64,000 bases of DNA from RYN-111 sp963760125 (GTDB lineage Bacteria; Actinomycetota; Actinomycetes; Mycobacteriales; SCTD01). The position numbers were made by a program, and so were the translations under genes. Positions 9,250-18,706 of the stretch are shown piece after piece; the stretch's first letter is position 1; each line of letters starts with the position of its first letter. Location: contig CAVXBV010000002.1 in assembly GCA_963760125.1 (NCBI GenBank), forward strand, positions 145,092-209,091, written 5' to 3'. The notes beneath the pieces are model-generated. The model made no database searches. It was not told where the DNA came from and saw only the letters and a list, made by a program, of their open reading frames with translations.

Positions 9250-10147
9250 GCTCGCACCCGTGGCTGGTCGGGCGTGGGGGGAGGCGTGGCAGGACGCGCT
9301 CTACGGCTCCTCGGGCTTCTTCCGGCGGGAGGACCCGGCCGATCACTTCCGCACCAACGCGGCCGTGCCGCTGTTCGCCGAGGCGGTCCGGGCGCTGGCC
9401 GAGCGGGTGGACGAGGCGCTCGGCTTCCCGGACCCGTTCGACGTGGTCGATGTCGGTGCGGGACGGGGCGGACTGCTGCGCGCCCTGGGCGAGGTGCCGG
9501 CCCGCTGGCGTCTCACCGGGGTCGACGTGGCCGACGCTGACGTGCCGTTCACCTGGCGGCACCAGATCCCCGCAGTGACAGGCCTTCTGCTGGCCAACGA
9601 GTGGCTCGACGCGATCCCGCTGGACGTGCTGGAGGACGGCCGGCTGGTCTTGGTGGACCAGGAGGGCACCGAGTCCCTCGGTGCTCGGTCGACGTCCGGG
9701 TGGGCCGCGACGTGGTGGCCGGCGGGCGGTCGCGTCGAGGTCGGAGCGCCCCGGGACCTCGCTTGGGCCGCTGCCGTCGCGCGTCTGCGGCAGGGGGCTG
9801 CCGTGGCGATCGACTACGACCACGACCTGTCGGCCCGCAGGCCGACGCTCACGGGCTACCTCCACGGCCGGCAGGTCCCCCCGGTGCCGGACGGGTCGTG
9901 CGACCTCACCGCGCACGTCGCCCTCGACTCCTGCAGGGCGGCCGGCGGCGGCGTGGTGATCCGGCAACGAGCGGCCCTGGCAGCACTCGGGATCAGCGCG
10001 CGCCTCCCCTCGCCCAGCGATCCGTCGTACGCCGTGGCGCTGGAGCGGGCGTCGCAGGCGCGCGAGCTGCTGGACCCCGACGCCCTGGGGGGCTTCGGCT
10101 GGCTGGTCCACGGCGTCGGCGTGGACCTTGGTTGGATGACCGGATGA
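9248..10147 (+). CDS. MidA/NDUFAF7-family protein arginine methyltransferase homologue
   Basis: About 299 residues. The SAM-binding loop VDVGAGRGGLLRAL (about 70-85) and the family hallmark ANEWLDAIPLDV (about 117-128) mark COG1565, the MidA/NDUFAF7 family. NDUFAF7 is known to dimethylate an arginine in the 49-kDa/NuoD subunit of complex I. Its stop overlaps the start of the NuoD-like gene (ATGA), so enzyme and presumed target are made together. ATG at 9248-9250 shares bases with the divergent hotdog gene; an in-frame GTG at 9260 is an alternative. The protein is shorter than NDUFAF7, with a compact insertion region. Confidence 0.88.
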   Translation: MLAPVAGRAWGEAWQDALYGSSGFFRREDPADHFRTNAAVPLFAEAVRALAERVDEALGFPDPFDVVDVGAGRGGLLRALGEVPARWRLTGVDVADADVPFTWRHQIPAVTGLLLANEWLDAIPLDVLEDGRLVLVDQEGTESLGARSTSGWAATWWPAGGRVEVGAPRDLAWAAAVARLRQGAAVAIDYDHDLSARRPTLTGYLHGRQVPPVPDGSCDLTAHVALDSCRAAGGGVVIRQRAALAALGISARLPSPSDPSYAVALERASQARELLDPDALGGFGWLVHGVGVDLGWMTG

Positions 10148-11220
10148 GGACGGTGATCGCCGGCATCGGCGCCGCGGCGCTCCCGCGCTCCGACCTCATG
10201 CTCGAGCTCGGCCCGCACCACCCGTCCACCCACGGCTCGCTGCGCCTGCGGCTCGACCTGGACGGCGACGTCGTGGTGGCCGCGGAGCCGCTCATCGGTG
10301 CCCTGCACCGGGGGGCGGAGAAGCTCTTCGAGGCGCGCGACTACCGCCAGGTGCTCGTGCTCGCCAACCGGCACGACTGGCTCGCGGCGTTCAACAACGA
10401 GGTCGGCGTCGCGCTGGCCGTCGAGCACCTGCTGGGCATGGAGGTCCCGGCGCGCGCGACGTGGCTGCGCACCACCTTGTGCGAGCTGAACCGGGTGCTG
10501 TCCCACCTGATGTTCCTCGGCCACCTGGACGTCGAGTTCGTCCGGCTGCGGGAGCGGCTGCAGCACGTGATGGAGTCAGCCACGGGCGGTCGCCTCCACT
10601 ACGTCGCCACGCGCATCGGCGGGCTGCTCGAGGACGTGCCCGAGGGGTGGGTCGGCGACGTCGCCTCCGCGGTGGCGGCGGTGCGTGCGGGCCTGCCCTC
10701 GCCGGACCTCTCGCCCTGCACCGGGCTGGGGGTGCTGTCCCGCGACGACGCGCTGGCGTACGGCGTGAGCGGGCCGGTGGGTCGCGGCTCCGGCCTGGAC
10801 CTGGACCTGCGGCGTGACGACCCCTACCTGTCCTACGCGGCGCTGGACGTTGCCGTGGTGACGCGCACCGACGGCGATGCCGCGGCGCGGTTCGCGTGCC
10901 TGCTCGAGCAGGTGCACGTCTCGCTCGACCTGGTGCTTGCCTGCGTGGACGCGCTGCCGTCCGGGCCGGTCAACGTCAAGCTGCCCAAGAACCTCCGGGC
11001 GCCCGAGGGCTCGACGTACGCGTGGACGGAGAACCCGTCCGGAATCGCCGGCTACCTGCTGGTCTCCCGTGGGGCAGTGACGCCGTGGCGCCTGGCGATG
11101 CGGACCGCGTCGTTCAACAACGTGTCAGCGCTGCCGGCCGTCCTCCCAGGGACGCGCCTGCAGGACGTCGCGACGGTGCTGGCGTCGTTCTTCTTCGTGG
11201 TCGGCGACATCGACCGCTAG
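10144..11220 (+). CDS. Orphan NuoD-like (complex I 49-kDa) paralogue
   Basis: A 358-residue homologue of NADH:quinone oxidoreductase subunit D, shorter than typical NuoD (about 400-440). GPHHPSTHG (residues 23-31) retains the quinone-site histidine, and HRGAEK (55-60) retains the arginine (Arg56) corresponding to the methylated one in NDUFS2. The C-terminus ends in the conserved DIDR. The quinone-binding tyrosine is replaced: the segment reads NRHDWLAAF with Trp79 where NuoD has Tyr. No other nuo genes are nearby, so this is not the main complex I operon. It overlaps the MidA-like gene upstream. A similar nuoD2 next to a methyltransferase occurs in Streptomyces. Function unknown; it may be an assembly or alternative quinone module. 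Confidence 0.88.
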   Translation: MRTVIAGIGAAALPRSDLMLELGPHHPSTHGSLRLRLDLDGDVVVAAEPLIGALHRGAEKLFEARDYRQVLVLANRHDWLAAFNNEVGVALAVEHLLGMEVPARATWLRTTLCELNRVLSHLMFLGHLDVEFVRLRERLQHVMESATGGRLHYVATRIGGLLEDVPEGWVGDVASAVAAVRAGLPSPDLSPCTGLGVLSRDDALAYGVSGPVGRGSGLDLDLRRDDPYLSYAALDVAVVTRTDGDAAARFACLLEQVHVSLDLVLACVDALPSGPVNVKLPKNLRAPEGSTYAWTENPSGIAGYLLVSRGAVTPWRLAMRTASFNNVSALPAVLPGTRLQDVATVLASFFFVVGDIDR

Positions 11221-11234
11221 CCGTCGCGCGTGGC

Positions 11235-11501
11235 TCAGGAGGACAGGTACTGCACGAACCGGGCCCGCAGCAGGGGCTCGTCGTCGCCGAGGTCCTTGCC
11301 CATGAGCTCCCGCACGATCTCGACCGCGTCGGTGATGGACCCGGTGAGCCCGCCGCCGGACCCGTCCTCGGCCGCGAAGGACGCGGTGGCCCGCAGGTGC
11401 TTCACGAGGTCCCAGAAGAAGCCGACGTCGTGCGCGTCCCGCGCTTTGTCGAACGCCCGCTGGCGCAGGTCCTCGGTGGTCAGCGCGTCGAAGTCCGTCA
11501 T
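11235..11501 (-). CDS. Conserved hypothetical small protein
   Basis: An 88-residue acidic soluble protein beginning MTDFDALTTEDLRQRAFDK. It has a predicted helical body with a central Gly/Ser linker, no signal peptide and no recognisable motif. Start ATG overlaps the stop of the DUF3180 gene (ATGA), so it is the last gene of the fol operon, facing the NuoD-like gene tail to tail with 14 bases between. A small gene occupies the same position in other actinobacteria. Function unknown. Confidence 0.75.
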   Translation of the reverse strand: MTDFDALTTEDLRQRAFDKARDAHDVGFFWDLVKHLRATASFAAEDGSGGGLTGSITDAVEIVRELMGKDLGDDEPLLRARFVQYLSS

Positions 11502-11944
11502 GCCTCGAACCTAGCGTCCGGGGTGCGGCAGGCCCTCTCGAGCAGCAGCGCCGCGACCACCAGGAGCAGGCAGGTGCCGGCCGAGGCCCCAGCGACGACC
11601 GCGTCGTGCGAGGCCGAGCGCAGTCGGCCGCGCTCGCCGAGCACCCAGAGCAGATAGCCGCCGTAGAAGCCGACGAGCAGCGCGCCCCCGGCCGACGAGG
11701 CCTTGGCCAGCACCGCGGCACGGGCCACCTGCAGCGGGTGCATCGGCCGACCAGGGGACCGCCCGCGCACCTTGCGCCACACCACCCGGGCAAGCACGCC
11801 CTCGAAGCCGGCCATCAGCAAGGCGGTGATCGCGGCGTACGTCGGGAGCTGGAGGTCCTGGTACGCGGCGTCCGCGAGCAGCCAGCCCAGCACCGCGGTG
11901 ACCGCCGCGAGGCCGAGCAGGGTGGTCCAGCGGGTCGGCGTCAC
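11498..11944 (-). CDS. DUF3180 family membrane protein
   Basis: About 148 residues from GTG 11942-11944, which overlaps the folK stop as GTGA. Four hydrophobic stretches are visible (about 8-25, 35-52, 82-100 and 115-135), with a basic loop (KVRGRSPGRP) after the second. DUF3180 proteins regularly follow folK in actinobacteria; their role is unknown. The two longer frames overlapping here are shadows or unsupported extensions through folK. Confidence 0.85.
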   Translation of the reverse strand: MTPTRWTTLLGLAAVTAVLGWLLADAAYQDLQLPTYAAITALLMAGFEGVLARVVWRKVRGRSPGRPMHPLQVARAAVLAKASSAGGALLVGFYGGYLLWVLGERGRLRSASHDAVVAGASAGTCLLLVVAALLLERACRTPDARFEA

Positions 11945-12393
11945 AGGTCCAGGACCGCCGACACCAGACGCACGGACGAGCGGTCCACCGTGAGGTCCGC
12001 GACGCGGCCGAACCCCGGGAGCACGGCGTCGGGATCGACGTCCAGCCACGGCACCAGCACGAACGCGCGCTCGTGCGCGTGCGGGTGCGGCAGGACGAGA
12101 GCGGGATCCGACCCGTCGGCCCAGACCACGTCGACGTCCAGGGTTCGGGGTCCCCACCGGACGTCGCGCTCCCGCCCCGCAGCCGTCTCGGCGAGGACGG
12201 CCCGGCGCCAAGCCTCGGCGGCGTCGTAGGAGCACAGCGCGATGAGGTTGAGGAAGTCGTCCTGCTCCACACCACCCCAGGGCGCGGTCTCGTACACCGG
12301 CGACACGGCCACCGGGGACAGGACCTCGAGGGCGGCGCGGAGCACCGACAGCCGGTCCCCGACGTTGGACCCGAGGGACAGGACGGCGGTCAC
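11941..12393 (-). CDS. folK: HPPK: 6-hydroxymethyl-dihydropterin pyrophosphokinase
   Basis: A 150-residue enzyme that pyrophosphorylates 6-hydroxymethyl-dihydropterin with ATP, just before the FolP step. LSLGSNVGDR (5-14), SPVYETAPWG, and the catalytic loop RWGPRTLDVDVVW, followed by LPHPHAHERAFVLVPW, are complete HPPK signatures. GTG start at 12391-12393 overlaps the folB stop (GTGA). It is part of the folP-NTF2-folB-folK chain in which every junction overlaps. Confidence 0.96.
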   Translation of the reverse strand: MTAVLSLGSNVGDRLSVLRAALEVLSPVAVSPVYETAPWGGVEQDDFLNLIALCSYDAAEAWRRAVLAETAAGRERDVRWGPRTLDVDVVWADGSDPALVLPHPHAHERAFVLVPWLDVDPDAVLPGFGRVADLTVDRSSVRLVSAVLDL

Positions 12394-12746
12394 GGACGGA
12401 CCACCGTGACGGCTACGTCGGTGAAGACCAGCGGGATGGGTGCGGACGGCTTGTGCACCGTCACCTCCGCGCAGAGGACCCGGGCGTCGAGCAGGCAGAC
12501 GTCGGCCAACCGCGAGGCCAGCGTCTCGATCAGGTCGACCGCCTCGCCCTCGACCACCGCGGCCAAGCGCGCCGCCAGGTCCCCGTAGTCCACGGTGTCG
12601 ACCAGGTCGTCCGACGCGGCGGCGGCGCGTGCGTCCACGTGCAGCACGGCATCGATGACGAAGTCCTGACCGTCCCGGCGCTCCTCCGGCAGCACTCCGT
12701 GATGCCCCCGGACGCGCAGGCCCGTCAACGCGATCCGGTCGGTCAT
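12390..12746 (-). CDS. folB: Dihydroneopterin aldolase
   Basis: A 118-residue enzyme converting dihydroneopterin to 6-hydroxymethyl-dihydropterin. GLRVRGHHGVLPEER carries the typical G-x-HG-x-xxxE pattern; TVDYGDLAARL and VDLIETLASRLAD carry the substrate-binding Tyr and Glu, and VTVHKPSAPIP supplies the catalytic Lys. ATG at 12744-12746 overlaps the stop of the NTF2-like gene (ATGA). Confidence 0.95.
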   Translation of the reverse strand: MTDRIALTGLRVRGHHGVLPEERRDGQDFVIDAVLHVDARAAAASDDLVDTVDYGDLAARLAAVVEGEAVDLIETLASRLADVCLLDARVLCAEVTVHKPSAPIPLVFTDVAVTVVRP

Positions 12747-13138
12747 GAGCGCAGCACCGGCGAGCCGTGGTGCACCTGCAGCCGCCACCCGGACGCCCGG
12801 CGCACGAAGACGTTGGTCGCCACGACCGCGGCGTTCTCCCCGACGTCGGGCGAGGTGAGGACGTTCTCGGTGCACGTCACGACAGCGGTCTGCCCCGTCA
12901 CCGCCACCTGAACATCGGTCAGGAAGAACTGGATGTAGTCGGTCCCCGCCATCACCGCCGACCAGGAGCGCAGGACGCTGGCCCGACCTCGCAGCATCGG
13001 CCACCCGGGGTGGACGCAGACGAGCGCGTCCGGCTCCTCGTCGTCCCAGACCGACTCCATCAGGTCGACGTCCCCGGTCTCGAAGGCCCGGTAGAGCGCA
13101 GTGTTGGCCGCCTCCACCGCCGCGGCGAGGTCAGGCAC
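12743..13138 (-). CDS. NTF2-like (SnoaL-type) protein
   Basis: About 131 residues from GTG 13136-13138, which overlaps the last eight bases of folP. The pattern of an N-terminal helix (AANTALYRAFETGDVDLM), a W-D/E-rich loop (SVWDDEE), VCVHPGWPMLRGR and the C-terminal GWRLQVHHGSP fits the NTF2/SnoaL alpha+beta barrel. Its placement between folP and folB is conserved in actinobacteria, yet no role in folate synthesis is established. The reading frame extends further upstream inside folP, which is not credible as coding. Confidence 0.82.
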   Translation of the reverse strand: MPDLAAAVEAANTALYRAFETGDVDLMESVWDDEEPDALVCVHPGWPMLRGRASVLRSWSAVMAGTDYIQFFLTDVQVAVTGQTAVVTCTENVLTSPDVGENAAVVATNVFVRRASGWRLQVHHGSPVLRS

Positions 13139-13916
13139 CGAGACGCTCCACGACCCGCAGCGCGTCGGCCGTCGACGCCACGTCGTGCACCCGCACCCCC
13201 CAGCAGCCCTGCTGCGCTGCGACCACCGACAGTGCCGTGGTCGCCGCGTCGCGGCCGATCGGCTCGCGGCCGTCGAGCAGCGCGCCCAAAAAGGCCTTGC
13301 GCGACGTTCCGAGCAGCACCGGCCCGAGGGCTTGGAGTCGCGGGAGAGCCTGCAGCAGCGCCCAGTTGTGCTCGGCCGTCTTGGCGAAGCCGATCCCGGG
13401 GTCCACCACGACCTCGGCGATCCCCGCCGCGGCGCAGGCGTCCACCCTCGCCGCCAGCTCAGCGCAGACGTCAGCGACGACGTCGGCGTACACCGCCCTG
13501 GACTGCATGTCTGCGCTGTGGCCCCGCCAGTGCATCGCGACGAACGGCACCGCCGCCGCGGCCACCGCAGGAAGCATCGCAGGATCCGCGAGGCCCCCGC
13601 TGACGTCGTTGACGAGGACCGCGCCGGCGGCGACCGCGCTGTCCGCGACCGACGCGCGCATGGTGTCCACCGAGCAGCGAACACCCTGCTCGGTCAGGGC
13701 CCGGATCACGGGGACGACGCGGCCGGCCTCGACCTCGGCGGTGACCCGTTGGGCTCCCGGCCGAGTCGACTCGCCGCCAACGTCGACCAGGTCAGCCCCC
13801 AGCGACTTCAGCCGCAGGCCGTACGCGATCGCCGTGTCGACGGTGTCGTGGTCCCCACCGTCGCTGAAGGAGTCAGGGGTGACGTTGAGAACCCCCATCA
13901 CCAGGGTCGAACCCAT
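13131..13916 (-). CDS. folP: Dihydropteroate synthase
   Basis: A 261-residue TIM-barrel enzyme condensing hydroxymethyl-dihydropterin pyrophosphate with p-aminobenzoate; it is the sulfonamide target. GVLNVTPDSFSDGG, VGGESTRPGA, LVNDVSGG, DPGIGFAKT and GTSRKAF are the standard pterin- and phosphate-binding motifs. ATG 13914-13916 lies 14 bases after the ftsH stop. In related genomes folE sits between ftsH and folP; here there is no room for it. Confidence 0.97.
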   Translation of the reverse strand: MGSTLVMGVLNVTPDSFSDGGDHDTVDTAIAYGLRLKSLGADLVDVGGESTRPGAQRVTAEVEAGRVVPVIRALTEQGVRCSVDTMRASVADSAVAAGAVLVNDVSGGLADPAMLPAVAAAAVPFVAMHWRGHSADMQSRAVYADVVADVCAELAARVDACAAAGIAEVVVDPGIGFAKTAEHNWALLQALPRLQALGPVLLGTSRKAFLGALLDGREPIGRDAATTALSVVAAQQGCWGVRVHDVASTADALRVVERLGA

Positions 13917-13930
13917 GGCGAGCTACGTCG

Positions 13931-16036
<2,106 letters not shown>

Positions 16037-16188
16037 CGATGCGGGGCCGGACGCCCCGTCCCTCCTGCCGACAAAGTGGTGGTCCACGACGGTACACCGG
16101 GGAACGGGCCGTCACAGGAGCCAACGGTCACCCGACGACCAGGGTTCCGCCACCCGGAGCGGGCCACGTCACACGGTCTTGCCGCGGC

Positions 16189-16734
16189 TCAGCCCGCGTA
16201 GACCTCGGGGCGCAGCCGGCCCACGAACGGCAGGTCGCGGTAGCGCTCGGCGTAGTCCAGGCCGTACCCCACGACGAACTCGTCCGGGATGTCGAAGCCG
16301 ACGTACCGGACGGGGACGTCGACCTTCGCGGCCTCGGGCTTGCGAAGCAGCGCGCACACCTCGACGCTGGCCGGTCCGCGGGAGCGCATGTTGCGCAGCA
16401 GCCAGTTGAGGGTGAGCCCGCTGTCGATGATGTCCTCGACCAGCAGCACGTGCCGGTCGGCGATCTCGCGGTCGAGGTCCTTGAGGATCCGCACGACTCC
16501 GCTGGAGCTCGTGGAGGAGCCGTAGGAGGACACGGCCATGAACTCCAGGGACACCGGGGTCTCGAGCGCACGCGCGAGATCGGCCATGACCATCACGGCG
16601 CCCTTGAGGACCCCGACGAGCATGAGCTCCTTGCCGGCGTAGTCCTCGTCGATGGCCTTGGCCATCTCGGCGATCTTGTCCTGGATCTCCTGCTCGGAGA
16701 TGAGGACCTGCTCGATCTCGCCCGGGACCGTCAC
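16189..16734 (-). CDS. hpt: Hypoxanthine phosphoribosyltransferase
   Basis: A 181-residue purine salvage enzyme transferring ribose-5-phosphate from PRPP to hypoxanthine/guanine. The PRPP loop VLLVEDIIDSGLTL (about 96-109), LVGVLKGAVMVMADL and VGYGLDYAERYRDLPFVG are diagnostic. GTG 16732-16734 overlaps the tilS stop (GTGA), which sets the start; the longer open frame upstream runs antisense-like through tilS sequence and lacks coding logic. tilS-hpt-ftsH order is widely conserved. Confidence 0.96.
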   Translation of the reverse strand: MTVPGEIEQVLISEQEIQDKIAEMAKAIDEDYAGKELMLVGVLKGAVMVMADLARALETPVSLEFMAVSSYGSSTSSSGVVRILKDLDREIADRHVLLVEDIIDSGLTLNWLLRNMRSRGPASVEVCALLRKPEAAKVDVPVRYVGFDIPDEFVVGYGLDYAERYRDLPFVGRLRPEVYAG

Positions 16735-17630
16735 GTCTCGAAGGCTAGCCGCCCCCCGATGCGGCGCACCTGCCCTCCCCCCGGGAGCGCCACCGGACCT
16801 TGCCCTCGCCAGGCCTCGACCAGCGCGCGGAGCGCGTCGACGTGCGCGCTGGTCACGGCGCCACCGCACTCCTGCTCGGCCCAGAGCTTGAGGGACCGCG
16901 AGCGGAGCGCCGGCGCCAGGGCGGAGAGGACGTCCACGTCAGCGCACGGCGAGGCCAGCGCGTCGAGCGCGTCGGCGTCCTCCCGCAGCAGCCGGGCGCT
17001 GCGGCTCAGCCCGTCGGTGACCTGCAGCCCGTCGAGCAGGCGGCGGACAGCGACCCGCAGGAAGGACGGGTCCTCGTTGTGCGGGTCCGCCCAGGGGACG
17101 AGCGAGGCGTCCGCGCACGCCTGCACCGTGGTGGAACGCGGGACGTCGAGCAGCGGTCGGCGGTAGGCCCCGCGGACCGGCGGCATCCCGGACACCGCCC
17201 GGGTCCCCGAGCCGCGGACCAGGCCCAGCAGGACCTGCTCGGCCTGGTCGTCGCGGGTGTGTCCGAGCAGGACCACGCCGCGGTATTCAGCGACCCAGGC
17301 GTCGAGGGCGCCGTACCTCAGCCCACGGGCCAGCGCCTCGAGGTTGCCGCCGGCCGGCCCGGGGACCGGCTCGGCCGTCAGGACGGTGGCGGTCAGGCCG
17401 AGACCGGTGCACTGCTGCGCGGCGCGCGTGGCCACCGCTGCCGACCCCGCCTGCAGTCCGTGGTCGACGACGAGCGCCTCGGACCCGGGACGCTCGAAGG
17501 CGAGCGCCGCCGCGAGGGCGAGGGAGTCGGCGCCGCCGCTGACCGCGGCCGCGACCGGGCCCTGCCACCCCTCCAGGCAGCGGCGTACGGCGAGCCGGAT
17601 CGCCGCGGTCGCGGGCGGCGGGCCGGGCAC
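16731..17630 (-). CDS. tilS: tRNA(Ile)-lysidine synthetase
   Basis: About 299 residues. TilS makes lysidine at the wobble position of tRNA-Ile(CAU), an essential step for AUA decoding. The PP-loop AAVSGGADSLAL lies about 30 residues from the start; VVDHGLQAGS, GHTRDDQAEQVLLGL and RPLLDVPRSTT are family motifs, and WADPHNEDPSFLRVAVRR is the conserved segment before the helical linker. The C-terminal TilS domain is short, as in other actinobacteria. GTG 17628-17630 is the likely start; GTG at 17675 overlapping the upstream gene is an alternative. Confidence 0.93.
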   Translation of the reverse strand: MPGPPPATAAIRLAVRRCLEGWQGPVAAAVSGGADSLALAAALAFERPGSEALVVDHGLQAGSAAVATRAAQQCTGLGLTATVLTAEPVPGPAGGNLEALARGLRYGALDAWVAEYRGVVLLGHTRDDQAEQVLLGLVRGSGTRAVSGMPPVRGAYRRPLLDVPRSTTVQACADASLVPWADPHNEDPSFLRVAVRRLLDGLQVTDGLSRSARLLREDADALDALASPCADVDVLSALAPALRSRSLKLWAEQECGGAVTSAHVDALRALVEAWRGQGPVALPGGGQVRRIGGRLAFET

Positions 17631-17650
17631 GTCGACGTCAGCCGCTCGGG

Positions 17651-18682
17651 TCAGGCCGTCGCTGCGGTGCCGCACACCCGGTCGACCCACTCCTGCGGGG
17701 CGTGGATCTCGGCGCGGGTCGGCAGCGTCGCGGGCGACTCCCACACGCCGTTGAACCGCTCCATGCCGACCGCGTCGACGGCGTGCCGGACGAACGCGGA
17801 GCCCTCGGCGTACTGCTTGGCCTTCAGGTCGAGGCCGAGCAGCCGGCGCATCAGCCGCTCCAGGGGGTTGCCGTGGTCACGGCGGCGCTCCTCGAAGCGG
17901 TCGCGGATCGTCGCGACGGTCGGGACGACCGACGGGCCGACGGCGTCCATGACGTGCTCGGCGTGGCCCTCCAACAGCGACATGAACGCCGTGACCCGGT
18001 CCATCACCTCACGCTGCTCGGGGGTCTGCAGCAGCTCGACCAGCGAACCGCCTCGCGGGCCGGCGGCGACCTGCTTGAGCCGGCCCAGCAGGGCGGCCGG
18101 GTCGTCGAGCTTCGAGGCGGTCAGCAGCGCGGAGATCTCCGACCGCACGTGGTCGTGCAGCCAGGGGACCGCGGTGAACTGCGTGCGGTGGGTGACCTCG
18201 TGGATCGCGACCCACAGCCGGAAGTCGTGCGGGTCGACGTCGAGCCGCCGCTCCGTCTCCACGATGTTGGGAGCCACCAGCAGCAGCCGGCCGGCCCTGC
18301 CCGCAGGCTGGAACGCTTCGTACTGACCCAGGACCTTGCCCGACAGCCAGCCGAGGATCGTGCCCATCTGGACCGCGCTGACCTTGGCGGTGACCGCGGC
18401 GGAGACGCGGTTCTGCTTGGCCAGCAGCGTCTCCTGCAACGGCGCGAGGATCACGTCGAACCCCTCGGCGTTCGCGCGCGCCCACCCCGGCCGGTCGACC
18501 ACGGTGGCCGGACCCACGACCCCGTGCAGGCCGGTGACGTCACGGACGTGCTGCTCGGCCTCGTCGGTGAGGTCCCGCAGCATGATCACGACGTCGGCGG
18601 CCTCGCTGAGCGACAGCGACGGCCCGGCTGGCGCGAGGCGCCCTGCGACCGAGGCGGCCAGGTCGGTGTCCACGACTCCCAT
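17651..18682 (-). CDS. Zinc-dependent metalloprotease (zincin-2/DUF2342 family)
   Basis: A 343-residue, mainly helical cytosolic protein with a zincin motif HEVTHRTQF near residue 162, consistent with HExxH zinc ligands, and a conserved ERRLDVDPHDFRLWVAIHE lead-in. The C-terminal half carries LEGHAEHVMDA. Homologues in actinobacteria are labelled zinc-dependent metalloprotease or F420-biosynthesis-associated protein; no substrate is known. The gene lies between dacB and tilS with 24 and about 20 bases at its borders, so the four genes dacB, this, tilS and hpt probably form one transcript. Confidence 0.9.
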   Translation of the reverse strand: MGVVDTDLAASVAGRLAPAGPSLSLSEAADVVIMLRDLTDEAEQHVRDVTGLHGVVGPATVVDRPGWARANAEGFDVILAPLQETLLAKQNRVSAAVTAKVSAVQMGTILGWLSGKVLGQYEAFQPAGRAGRLLLVAPNIVETERRLDVDPHDFRLWVAIHEVTHRTQFTAVPWLHDHVRSEISALLTASKLDDPAALLGRLKQVAAGPRGGSLVELLQTPEQREVMDRVTAFMSLLEGHAEHVMDAVGPSVVPTVATIRDRFEERRRDHGNPLERLMRRLLGLDLKAKQYAEGSAFVRHAVDAVGMERFNGVWESPATLPTRAEIHAPQEWVDRVCGTAATA

Positions 18683-18706
18683 GCCGCCACCGTACGTCCC
18701 GACCCG

